Shown: positions 1 through 6,364 of the stretch, one piece after another
Position numbering within the stretch: the first letter of the stretch is position 1
Layout of the letters: each line of letters begins with the position of its first letter
Assembly: GCA_037147155.1 (NCBI GenBank)
Contig: JBAWVR010000027.1
Coordinates: forward strand, 1 to 10,322
From: JBAWVR01 sp037147155
Lineage (GTDB): Bacteria > Patescibacteriota > Minisyncoccia > Phycocordibacterales > GWA1-40-21
DNA length: 10,322 bases
Direction: 5' to 3'
Translations under genes and position numbers: made by a program
The notes under the pieces: generated by a model
Seen by the model: the letters and a program-made list of their open reading frames with translations, nothing else
The model's database searches: none
Told to the model about the DNA's origin: nothing

Positions 1-23
1 TATTATTATTGAACATTAAAAAA

Positions 24-335
24 ATGGAAAATATAAATTTAATTGATCAGAAGAGTTTTTATCAGAAGAAAGGTTTCTGGTTATCACTTATTGTGTTGGC
101 TATCATCATTATTGTGTTGGCCGGTGTTTGGTATTTTTATGGTCAGGGCAACGCTAGAAAGGGGTCATTAAGCAAGGCGCAGATCGAAGCTATCTCCAAA
201 GCTTTTGCTGGAGCGACTACAACCAAACTGACATCGGATCAGGCCAAGGCTATTTCCAATCAGTTTAGAGATGCTCCAAACACTCAGTTGTCTCAGGACC
301 AAATTAATGCCATTAGTCGAGCCTTTGCAGAATAG
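24..335 (+). CDS. Small single-pass membrane protein with three tandem ~20-residue repeats
   Basis: This is a 103-residue protein from the ATG at 24; a TTG at 9 is in frame but adds only five Lys/Asn-rich residues, so ATG is preferred. The frame is open to the window edge, so a start further upstream cannot be excluded. After a short polar N-terminus lies one strongly hydrophobic helix (about residues 19-39, rich in I/L/V), then a soluble tail of about 60 residues. The tail is built from three units, LSKAQIEAISKAF, LTSDQAKAISNQF and LSQDQINAISRAF, repeated every 20 residues; the last is cut short by the stop. The tail probably lies outside the membrane. The units resemble the short 'L-x-x-x-Q-x-x-A-I' helices often seen next to cell-wall-binding modules, but I do not recognise the family and assign no function. 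No Shine-Dalgarno sequence is visible. Confidence 0.7.
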   Translation: MENINLIDQKSFYQKKGFWLSLIVLAIIIIVLAGVWYFYGQGNARKGSLSKAQIEAISKAFAGATTTKLTSDQAKAISNQFRDAPNTQLSQDQINAISRAFAE

Positions 336-343
336 TTTAAAGA

Positions 344-376
344 AAAATCTCCGTTACTAGCGGAGATTTTCATTTT
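344..376 (+). terminator. Intrinsic terminator after the small repeat protein
   Basis: A perfect 10-bp inverted repeat (344-353 with 361-370, arms AAAATCTCCG and CGGAGATTTT) encloses a 7-nt loop and is followed by a T-rich run. It begins 8 nt after the stop codon. The T-rich tail overlaps the region where the -35 of the next promoter would fall. Confidence 0.85.
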
Positions 377-386
377 GTTAATTTTG

Positions 387-401
387 TGCTTAAATAAACT
401 A
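387..401 (+). promoter_or_regulatory. Probable extended -10 promoter of the methyltransferase gene
   Basis: TGC at 387-389 is followed by TTAAAT (390-395), ending 6 nt before the ATG at 402. The hexamer matches TATAAT at only 4 of 6 positions. Support comes mainly from the same TGn element and identical spacing to the start codon at folD and the permease gene. TTTTCA at 367-372 is a possible weak -35 with a 17-nt spacer. The mRNA would be leaderless. Confidence 0.45.
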
Positions 402-1295
402 ATGAATTTATTAAAGATTTTAACTTTGGAGCCTAGTGCAGACTACGAGCTCTTGGATAGTGGGGAAGGAGAAAAGTTGGAGCGCTATGGCCAATTTGTT
501 TTATCCCGTCCTGACCCCCAAGCTTTGTGGTCTAAAAAATTGCCTTTTGAAGAATGGAAAAAAGCCGATGCTTTGTTTTATCGTAGTGGCACTACGGCCG
601 GTTGGAAAGTTAAGAAGGAATTGCCAAAGGAATGGATTATTAATTTGGCCGGTTTGTCTTTTGTTATCAAACCATCATCATTCAAACATACCGGTCTGTT
701 TCCAGAGCAGGCTTCCAACTGGAAATGGATTGCAGAACAAGTTGAAAAGCGTGATCGAGAAAATAATGGAGAAAGCGTCAAAGTCTTAAACCTTTTTGGT
801 TATACTGGCGGCGCTACTCTAGCGGCGGCCAAGGCTGGCGCTGAAGTGACGCATGTAGACGGTTCCAAGATTGTAGTCACTTGGGCCAAGCGTAATGCCG
901 AAGTATCAAAATTAAATAAAGAACCGATTCGCTGGCTAATTGATGATGCCCGAGGTTTTGTGGAAAGAGAAATTCGTCGTGGTAAAACATACGATGCGAT
1001 TATTATGGACCCACCGGCTTTCGGTCATGGTGCTAAAGATGAAATCTGGAAAATCGAGGAAGACTTTCTAAAACTTCTTGAGGCTTGTAGAAAAATTTTA
1101 TCTGATAAACCATTGTTTGTGATTATTAATGGTTACTCAGCTGGTTATTCCGCTATCGGCTATCACAATGCTTTGGTGGATATGATGAAGGGACTTAATG
1201 GTGAGACTGAGATGGGGGAACTGGTCATCAAAGAGAGTGGAGATAGTAAAAGATTGTTGCCGTCTGGAATATTTGTTCGTTGGTCTGCCAAATAA
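402..1295 (+). CDS. Class I SAM-dependent methyltransferase, COG1092 / RlmI-like (probable rRNA methylase)
   Basis: A protein of 297 residues from the ATG at 402; an in-frame TTG at 375 lies in the terminator tail and is rejected. The C-terminal two-thirds is a Rossmann-fold methyltransferase: the SAM-binding loop LNLFGYTGGATL (129-140), the acidic residue ending strand 2 (D153), DDARGF (181-186) and the catalytic-strand motif DPPAFGHG (203-210). Upstream, HTGLFPEQASNW (96-107) is typical of the COG1092 family (RlmI/YccW and relatives), whose characterised members methylate 23S rRNA. It is shorter than RlmI and I see no N-terminal PUA domain, so target recognition must differ. The exact base methylated cannot be read from sequence. 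The gene is a single-gene unit between two terminators. Confidence 0.85.
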   Translation: MNLLKILTLEPSADYELLDSGEGEKLERYGQFVLSRPDPQALWSKKLPFEEWKKADALFYRSGTTAGWKVKKELPKEWIINLAGLSFVIKPSSFKHTGLFPEQASNWKWIAEQVEKRDRENNGESVKVLNLFGYTGGATLAAAKAGAEVTHVDGSKIVVTWAKRNAEVSKLNKEPIRWLIDDARGFVEREIRRGKTYDAIIMDPPAFGHGAKDEIWKIEEDFLKLLEACRKILSDKPLFVIINGYSAGYSAIGYHNALVDMMKGLNGETEMGELVIKESGDSKRLLPSGIFVRWSAK

Positions 1296-1303
1296 AATTA
1301 GGA

Positions 1304-1337
1304 AAACAAAAAAACCTCCGATGAGGTTTTTTTGTTT
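1304..1337 (+). terminator. Intrinsic terminator with perfect 15-bp stem after the methyltransferase
   Basis: AAACAAAAAAACCTC (1304-1318) pairs perfectly with GAGGTTTTTTTGTTT (1323-1337) around a CGAT loop. The A-run on the left and T-run on the right would let it work on both strands. Its right arm abuts the -35 of the next promoter. Confidence 0.9.
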
Positions 1338-1364
1338 GCTATTCATATCATTAACTGGTATACT
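1336..1364 (+). promoter_or_regulatory. Promoter of the MarR-efflux operon (extended -10)
   Basis: TTGCTA (1336-1341), a 17-nt spacer and TATACT (1359-1364) form a good sigma-70-type promoter, with TGG (1356-1358) as an extended -10. Transcription should start near 1371, only about two bases before the ATG at 1373. The -35 overlaps the last bases of the preceding terminator, so the two units are packed without spare sequence. Confidence 0.7.
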
Positions 1365-1377
1365 ACTTGCATATGAA
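1342..1377. promoter_or_regulatory. Possible operator: inverted repeat flanking the -10 and start codon
   Basis: TTCATAT (1342-1348) and ATATGAA (1371-1377) form a perfect 7-bp inverted repeat separated by 22 bp, with the -10 between them and the right arm covering the start codon. Arm spacing of roughly three helical turns is wider than a usual MarR site, and AT-rich DNA produces such repeats by chance. It is the only dyad of note in the promoter region apart from GTATAC (1358-1363). MarR regulators often repress their own operon, hence the suggestion. Confidence 0.25.
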
Positions 1378-1810
1378 AGTCTTTTTTAAAATGCATAATC
1401 TAATGGCCTCTCTAGCCAAATCCCTGCATTTTGCTTTAGTGGAAAAATGCGATATGTCATTTCCTCAGTTTATGTTTCTGACTTCTGTGCAGAATCATCC
1501 CGACAAATCACAAAGAATGCTAGCTTCTTTTAGAAAAATGACCCCAGCTGCGATTAGTAAACAGGTAGATTCGTTAATAGACAAGGGGTGGGTGGTTAAA
1601 AAAATTAAAAAAGGTAAGCGCCTCGAATACGCACTCTCGCTTTCTTCGGTGGGTAAGAAAAAATTAAAGCAAGCTGAAAAGATATTAGAAAAACACTACA
1701 AAAAAATATTGGGTGACAGGGTAGATAAAGAAACCCTGATTGTTGAGAAGAAAATAGATGATTGGCTGAAATTACTAAACACAGAAGAAAAGGATATTTG
1801 TTCAATATAA
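1373..1810 (+). CDS. MarR-family winged-helix transcriptional regulator
   Basis: A protein of 145 residues from the ATG at 1373, close to the usual MarR length; a TTG two codons upstream is in frame but would lie at or before the predicted transcription start. The layout fits MarR: an N-terminal dimerisation helix (about 5-25), a winged helix-turn-helix (about 28-95) with recognition helix MTPAAISKQVDSLIDKGW (56-73) and a basic wing (KKGKRLEYALSLSSVGKKK), then a long charged C-terminal helix (about 95-135). The pattern 'AxSxxVdxLxxKGWvxk' is the family hallmark. It is the first gene of an operon with an exporter (19-nt gap to the adaptor gene), the common arrangement for a local repressor relieved by a pump substrate. 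The ligand is unknown. The mRNA appears nearly leaderless. Confidence 0.85.
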   Translation: MKVFFKMHNLMASLAKSLHFALVEKCDMSFPQFMFLTSVQNHPDKSQRMLASFRKMTPAAISKQVDSLIDKGWVVKKIKKGKRLEYALSLSSVGKKKLKQAEKILEKHYKKILGDRVDKETLIVEKKIDDWLKLLNTEEKDICSI

Positions 1811-1829
1811 TAATTAAATAATAGTAAAT

Positions 1830-3410
1830 ATGAAAAAAATTAAAACAGTAGCTCAATTCGTAGTTTCGTATAAATGGTGGATATCCGGTGTAGTTGTTAT
1901 TTTGGCAATATTTATTTTTGGTCAAATGTTTAGTGCTAAAACCAGCAAGTTTGAAACACTAGAGGTTAAAAAAACAGACCTAAGGGAGATTGTTGGTGTT
2001 ACCGGCAGGGTTAAATCTGCTCAAGATGCCTCTCTGTCTTTTGAACGTGGGGGAAATGTTGATGGTGTTTGGGTTGATACGGGGGAGCGGGTGTATCGTG
2101 GACAGACTCTAGTTTCATTGGTAAGTGATGATGTTGAAGCACAATTGAGCCAAACCCAAGCTTTATTGAAGAAAGAGCAAGCTAGATTGGATGAATTAAA
2201 TTCTGGCACTAGAACTGAGGAAGTTGGTATTCAGGAGCTTTCCACTATAAAAGCTAAAACATCTCTAACTGAGGCAGCTAATTCATTTATTGATTCAGCT
2301 CGTGACTCATATACTAAAACCGATGATGCCGTTCGTGGCAAGATTGATTTACTATTTACTAATCCACGTAGTTCCGATGCCAAGTTAATTTTTAGTACAG
2401 ATTCTTCTGTTCAAATTAATTTAGAATCAACAAGAGTTAAAATAGAAGATAAATTAAAAAGTGTTTTTTCTGCCCTATCGTCTCTAACTGCAGATAGCTT
2501 AATTGCTGGTGGGTCTGATAGTTTAACAAAAGTTTACTCTGACTTATTGGAATCAGCTAGAAGTTTTGCTGATCAAACCTCTTTGGCAGTTAATTCTCTA
2601 ATAACTAACACTGTCGTGACGCAAGCCACGATAGACAACTGGAAGAGTAACGTTTATATTGCTAGAACAAATATTGCGAATGCTGCTTCTAGTCTGTCAG
2701 CTGCTCAAGAAAAATTTCTAGCTGCAGTTTCTACTTATAAGATTGAACAAAATCGCTTAGATTTATTGAAAGCTGGTCCAGTTAAAGAACAAATAGTTGC
2801 ACAGGAAGCTGCAGTGGAACAAGCAGCAGCTAATGTAAAGAGTTCCCAGGCCCAATTGGCAAAATATCGTCTGAGTGCACCATTTGACGGAGTTATCACT
2901 AGACAGGATGCACGCTTGGGAGAAATGGCAGCTGCAGGTGAGAAGTTGGTTTCTGTGATGTCACTCGGGCAGTTTGAAATGGAGGCCTATATTCCCGAAG
3001 CAGACATTGCTAAGGTGGCTGTCGGTAATAAGGCCGAAGTTACACTTGATGCCTACGGCTCCGATCAAATATTTCCAGCTTCTATCTATCAAATTGAACA
3101 AGCGGAAACTTTCTTGGATGGTGTTGCAACATATAAAGTAAAATTAAAATTTGACAAAGAGGATTCAAGAATTAAATCTGGTATGACTGCAAATATCGAT
3201 ATTATTACCAAGGAAGTTAAAGGTGCTTTAACCTTGCCAGGCAGAGCTCTTACCACTAAAGATGGTAGCCGGTATGTAAATATTTTGGACAGCGAAAAGG
3301 AGAATTATACTGAGAATAAAGTTGAGATTGGAGTAAAAGATAATACTGGTATGGTAGAAATAAAGAATGGATTAAAGGAGGGAGACTTTGTGGCTATTCC
3401 AATTAGATAA
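1830..3410 (+). CDS. HlyD/MacA-like membrane-fusion adaptor of an ABC exporter
   Basis: A protein of 526 residues. One N-terminal membrane helix (about 17-33) anchors it, with the rest outside. A split barrel-sandwich (lipoyl-like) domain is visible: first half around 58-98 (GNVDGVWVDTGERVYRGQTL), second half around 348-377 (SAPFDGVITRQDARLGEM). Between them is a helical insert of about 245 residues (103-347), much longer than the hairpin of E. coli MacA (whole protein about 370 residues) and rich in Ala, Ser, Gln and Glu. A beta-barrel domain (about 380-460) and a membrane-proximal domain (about 465-526) follow. The gene lies two bases upstream of the ATPase, so together with the permease it forms a MacAB-type exporter. 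No Shine-Dalgarno sequence is seen. A TATAAT at 1806-1811 overlaps the marR stop codon but has no convincing -35. Confidence 0.85.
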   Translation: MKKIKTVAQFVVSYKWWISGVVVILAIFIFGQMFSAKTSKFETLEVKKTDLREIVGVTGRVKSAQDASLSFERGGNVDGVWVDTGERVYRGQTLVSLVSDDVEAQLSQTQALLKKEQARLDELNSGTRTEEVGIQELSTIKAKTSLTEAANSFIDSARDSYTKTDDAVRGKIDLLFTNPRSSDAKLIFSTDSSVQINLESTRVKIEDKLKSVFSALSSLTADSLIAGGSDSLTKVYSDLLESARSFADQTSLAVNSLITNTVVTQATIDNWKSNVYIARTNIANAASSLSAAQEKFLAAVSTYKIEQNRLDLLKAGPVKEQIVAQEAAVEQAAANVKSSQAQLAKYRLSAPFDGVITRQDARLGEMAAAGEKLVSVMSLGQFEMEAYIPEADIAKVAVGNKAEVTLDAYGSDQIFPASIYQIEQAETFLDGVATYKVKLKFDKEDSRIKSGMTANIDIITKEVKGALTLPGRALTTKDGSRYVNILDSEKENYTENKVEIGVKDNTGMVEIKNGLKEGDFVAIPIR

Positions 3411-3412
3411 TT

Positions 3413-4141
3413 ATGGAAAAAGAAAAAATAATAGAAATAAAACATTTAGGAAAGATCTACGATAATGAAGGGGCCAAGACTGAGGCCTTGCGTAGCGTGA
3501 ATTTTTCTATTCACCATGGTGAGTTCGTGGCTATTATGGGACCATCGGGATCTGGTAAATCTACTCTTTTGCAAATCCTAGGTCTACTTGATCCGGCCAC
3601 AGCAGGACAATATTTATTGTTTGGTAAAAATGTAGATAAGTTAACTGATGAAGAACAAGCTTCAATTCGCAATAATCGCATGGGGTTTATTTTTCAGTCT
3701 TTTAATCTTTTGCCTAAGACCACAGTTTTAGATAACGTGATTTTACCATTGGTGTATAGCGGTAAGCCAGAATCAGATTGGGAAAGTTTGGCCCTCAAGG
3801 CTATTGATGCCGTTGGTCTTAATCATCGCTTGATGCATGAGACTTCACAGTTGTCTGGTGGTGAAAAACAAAGAGTGGCAATTGCTCGTGCGCTCATTAA
3901 TTCCCCAGAAATAATTTTTGCAGATGAACCGACTGGAAACTTGGATTCCAAATCTGGGGCCATGGTGATGAAATTTATCCAGGATTTAAATGAAAAAATG
4001 GGACATACTGTAATTTTGATTACTCACGAAACCTACACTGCCGAACATGCCGAAAGAATAATCAGAATTCATGACGGTGAAATTATTAGTGACGCCAAGG
4101 TGGAAAACCGTCAAAGGGCGACAGGGGAATTAAAAAAATAA
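3413..4141 (+). CDS. ABC transporter ATP-binding protein, MacB/LolD type
   Basis: A protein of 242 residues with every ABC ATPase element: Walker A GPSGSGKST (43-51), Q-loop FIFQSFNLLP (92-101, Q95), signature LSGGEKQR (147-154), Walker B IIFADE (167-172), D-loop NLD (176-178) and switch histidine H205 in LITHE. The wording of the Q-loop and 'ADEPTGNLDSKSG' is characteristic of the MacB/LolD/FtsE branch, whose permeases have four membrane helices and transmit force across the membrane rather than forming a wide channel. It hydrolyses ATP at the inner face of the membrane to drive the permease encoded 5 nt downstream. It starts 2 nt after the adaptor stop with no visible ribosome-binding site, so translation is probably coupled or A-rich-leader driven. 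In E. coli MacB these two domains are fused; here they are separate. Confidence 0.93.
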   Translation: MEKEKIIEIKHLGKIYDNEGAKTEALRSVNFSIHHGEFVAIMGPSGSGKSTLLQILGLLDPATAGQYLLFGKNVDKLTDEEQASIRNNRMGFIFQSFNLLPKTTVLDNVILPLVYSGKPESDWESLALKAIDAVGLNHRLMHETSQLSGGEKQRVAIARALINSPEIIFADEPTGNLDSKSGAMVMKFIQDLNEKMGHTVILITHETYTAEHAERIIRIHDGEIISDAKVENRQRATGELKK

Positions 4142-4146
4142 AAAAC

Positions 4147-5385
4147 ATGATCTGGCAACATACATTAAAAACCGCCTTACGCGGACTAAAGACTCACAAG
4201 TCTCGCTCATTGCTAACAATTTTGGGTATTGTAATTGGTATTACTTCCATTATTTTAATCATGTCTCTGGGGCGAGGAGCTCAAGATTTGATCTTGTCAC
4301 AGATACAGGGTATGGGATCACTAACTATTGCCATCTTGCCAGGCCGGGAGGCTAAGAGTCCGACTGATGTAGCTCAAACACTCAGCGATTCATTGAAAGA
4401 AAAAGATTTGAGGCTGCTGGAAAATAAAGCCAATGTTCCAGATGTAAAAGAAATCATCCCTGTTGTGTTTGGAGCAGAAACCGCGACATATCAATCAGAA
4501 ATATATCATCTCACCATTTTTGGTTCTGGAGCTAGTATGATAAATGTTTTTGACCTACACCCGAGTGAAGGCGAGTCATTTTCTGAAGAAGATGTTAGAG
4601 CTCGAGCTGAAGTCGTGGTCATTGGTTCTAAAGTTAAAGAAAAATTATTTGGCACAGATGTAGCTATCGGCCAGAAGATTCGCTTGAAGGGAAGAAATTT
4701 CCGCGTGGTAGCAGTTTTGCCACAACAAGGCCAATCCTCGTTTGTGAACTTTGATGAAGTGGCAATCGTACCATATACTACCGCTCAGCAATATTTATTT
4801 GGTATAAAATATTACAATCGTTTGATTGCTCAGGCAACGTCAGAAAAATATCTTAATCAAGCTGCTGCTGAAATAAAAGAAACCCTACGCCAGTCTCACA
4901 ATATTACTGATCCAGATAAAGATGATTTTAACGTGCAAACCCAAGCGGATATCGCTAGTCGTATGAAGAGTGTAACCACTGTTCTAACCTTGTTTTTGAC
5001 TGCTGTGGCGGCGATTTCTCTTATGGTGGGTGGAGTTGGTATTATGAACATTATGCTAGTGTCAGTAACAGAAAGAACCAGAGAGATTGGTTTAAGAAAA
5101 GCTCTGGGAGCAACTAATAAAAATATTATGTATCAGTTTTTGACCGAAGCAGTGACCTTGACAGTTATTGGGGGAGCTGTGGGTATTTTGCTTGGTTCCG
5201 TATTTTCTCTTATTGCTTCGATCTTAATCATAAAATTTGGTGGTCTAGCCTGGTCTTTTACTTTTCCTTGGAGTGCCGCTATTCTAGGTATTGGCGTATC
5301 CGCTGTGGTTGGTTTAGTCTTTGGTATTTATCCGGCTCGTCAGGCTTCAATGAAAAGTCCGATGGAGGCTTTGCGCTATGAATAA
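4147..5385 (+). CDS. MacB-type (FtsX-like) ABC transporter permease
   Basis: A protein of 412 residues with the standard plan: cytoplasmic start ALRGLKTHKSRSLLTILGI, membrane helix 1 (about 22-42), a large extracytoplasmic MacB-PCD domain (about 45-270), then three membrane helices (about 277-305, 330-362, 375-396). Between helices 2 and 3 lies the coupling segment SVTERTREIGLRKALGA (306-322), and the protein ends with PARQASMKSPMEALRYE, both near-diagnostic of the MacB/FtsX permease family. It should form a homodimer with two ATPase subunits and the HlyD-like adaptor. Known relatives export macrolides, lipopeptides, bacteriocins or lipoproteins; nothing here fixes the substrate. It is the last gene of the MarR operon. 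No strong terminator follows, only weak hairpins around 5388-5410. Confidence 0.92.
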   Translation: MIWQHTLKTALRGLKTHKSRSLLTILGIVIGITSIILIMSLGRGAQDLILSQIQGMGSLTIAILPGREAKSPTDVAQTLSDSLKEKDLRLLENKANVPDVKEIIPVVFGAETATYQSEIYHLTIFGSGASMINVFDLHPSEGESFSEEDVRARAEVVVIGSKVKEKLFGTDVAIGQKIRLKGRNFRVVAVLPQQGQSSFVNFDEVAIVPYTTAQQYLFGIKYYNRLIAQATSEKYLNQAAAEIKETLRQSHNITDPDKDDFNVQTQADIASRMKSVTTVLTLFLTAVAAISLMVGGVGIMNIMLVSVTERTREIGLRKALGATNKNIMYQFLTEAVTLTVIGGAVGILLGSVFSLIASILIIKFGGLAWSFTFPWSAAILGIGVSAVVGLVFGIYPARQASMKSPMEALRYE

Positions 5386-5418
5386 GTAAAGTAGACTCTA
5401 CCAACTTTTTAATTATTC

Positions 5419-5433
5419 TGTTATATTTGTTCC
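5419..5433 (+). promoter_or_regulatory. Extended -10 promoter of folD
   Basis: TGT (5419-5421) plus TATATT (5422-5427) forms an extended -10 whose last base is 6 nt before the folD ATG at 5434. Transcription would start at or next to the start codon, giving a leaderless mRNA. No good -35 is seen at 16-18 nt spacing. Confidence 0.55.
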
Positions 5434-6270
5434 ATGTCTAAAATATTAAGTGGCTTAGTTATTCGCGAAGAAAGAACCCTGATGTTTCAGGAGCTTTTTT
5501 CTTCATTGCCATTTAAAGCCACTCTGGCTATTGTGCAGGTAGGAGATAGACCAGATTCTAATTCATACATTAATCAAAAGAAAATCTTTGGAGAAAAACT
5601 TGGTGTTAAAATCTGGCATTTACGCTTTACCCCTGATATGGGAGAGGAAAGAGTGATGGAAGAAATAAAAGTATTAAATGAAGATAAAGATGTTCAAGGG
5701 ATAATTGTTCAAGTACCACTTCCAGAAGGTTGGGACAAAAAGAAAGTAATAAACGTAATCGATCCCCAAAAAGATGTAGATGGTTTGACGGAGGCTAATC
5801 AAAATAAATTTTATGCTGGTGATAAGACCACTATCGTTCCAGCTACTGCCCGCGGAATTTTAACCGTGCTAGATTATTACAAGGTTAATTTAAATAACAT
5901 TAAGGCAGTTGTGGTTGGTAGATCGGAGTTGGTGGGCAAACCGGTGGCTGAGTTGTTGCGTCGCCGAGGAGCGACCGTGGAAGTTTGTCATCGTCAAACC
6001 CCAGATATTCCAGCAGTGACTAGAACAGCCGATGTGTTGGTGGTTGCGACTGGTCAACCAAAACTAATTGGTGTTGATGGAATAAAAAGTGGTCAGACAA
6101 TAATTGATGTGGGAATTAGTAGAACTACAGAAGGTAAGTTGTCCGGCGATGTTGATTTTGAAAACGTAAAAAACTATGTGGAAGCGATCACACCGGTGCC
6201 AGGTGGCGTTGGACCTCTAACGGTTTTATCTTTGTTTGAAAACCTCTATCAAGCCTGTATCGCCAAGTAA
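5434..6270 (+). CDS. folD: Bifunctional methylenetetrahydrofolate dehydrogenase / methenyltetrahydrofolate cyclohydrolase
   Basis: A full-length FolD of 278 residues (E. coli about 288). It interconverts 5,10-methylene-, 5,10-methenyl- and 10-formyl-tetrahydrofolate in the cytosol, using NADP+ or NAD+. Catalytic signatures are present: the YxxxK pair Y45/K49 in SYINQK, Q93 in VQVPLP, KDVDG (113-117), nucleotide-binding VVGRSELVGKP (160-170), and TPVPGGVGPLT (253-263). The usual PCTPxGI motif reads PATARGI (136-142); Cys to Ala is common in the family, while the second Pro to Ala is less usual. It is a single-gene unit, apparently with its own leaderless promoter. In reduced genomes FolD typically supplies one-carbon units for purine, formyl-Met or serine/glycine exchange; no other folate gene is in view. 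Confidence 0.96.
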   Translation: MSKILSGLVIREERTLMFQELFSSLPFKATLAIVQVGDRPDSNSYINQKKIFGEKLGVKIWHLRFTPDMGEERVMEEIKVLNEDKDVQGIIVQVPLPEGWDKKKVINVIDPQKDVDGLTEANQNKFYAGDKTTIVPATARGILTVLDYYKVNLNNIKAVVVGRSELVGKPVAELLRRRGATVEVCHRQTPDIPAVTRTADVLVVATGQPKLIGVDGIKSGQTIIDVGISRTTEGKLSGDVDFENVKNYVEAITPVPGGVGPLTVLSLFENLYQACIAK

Positions 6271-6309
6271 AATATAGGTTTTTCACCTTGTTTTTAACCT
6301 GCTTGATTA

Positions 6310-6318
6310 TGCTATAAT
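6310..6318 (+). promoter_or_regulatory. Promoter of the SIMPL-domain gene (extended consensus -10)
   Basis: TGC (6310-6312) followed by a perfect TATAAT (6313-6318). The best -35 is TTGTTT (6288-6293) with a long 19-nt spacer. Predicted start near 6325, giving a 5' leader of about 40 nt, unlike the leaderless units nearby. A second TATATT at 6355-6360 lies 4 nt before the ATG but lacks the TGn element. Confidence 0.65.
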
Positions 6319-6320
6319 AT

Positions 6321-6344
6321 ACCCGTTCCACCACGGGTGTTTTT
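6321..6344 (+). terminator. Hairpin with T-tract after folD, straddling the next start site
   Basis: ACCCGT (6321-6326) pairs with ACGGGT (6333-6338) around a 6-nt loop; after one G comes TTTTT (6340-6344). It is a modest terminator 50 nt downstream of folD. Its left arm covers the predicted start (about 6325) of the SIMPL transcript, so only RNA reading through from folD would contain both arms. Confidence 0.5.
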
Positions 6345-6364
6345 AATAACTAACTATATTTATT

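Noticed and set aside
375..401. TTG start for the methyltransferase
   Set aside because: It lies in the T-rich tail of the preceding terminator and upstream of the likely promoter; the ATG at 402 fits the family better.
1806..1811. Perfect TATAAT overlapping the marR stop codon, possible internal promoter for the adaptor gene
   Set aside because: No TGn element and no -35-like hexamer at a suitable distance; AT-rich DNA gives such matches by chance.
1605..1925. 106-codon open frame on the - strand across the marR/adaptor junction
   Set aside because: Antisense to two clear + strand genes, with Tyr/Phe/Ile-rich sequence typical of antisense to Lys/Asn-rich coding DNA.
5388..5410. Terminator between the permease operon and folD
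   Set aside because: Only weak, mutually exclusive stems of 4-5 bp (GTAG/CTAC or AAAGT/ACTTT) before a T-run; not strong enough to list.
5839..5859. FolD PATARGI instead of PCTPxGI as a loss-of-function sign
   Set aside because: The Cys position is variable in working FolD enzymes and all catalytic residues (Y45, K49, Q93, KDVDG) are present.
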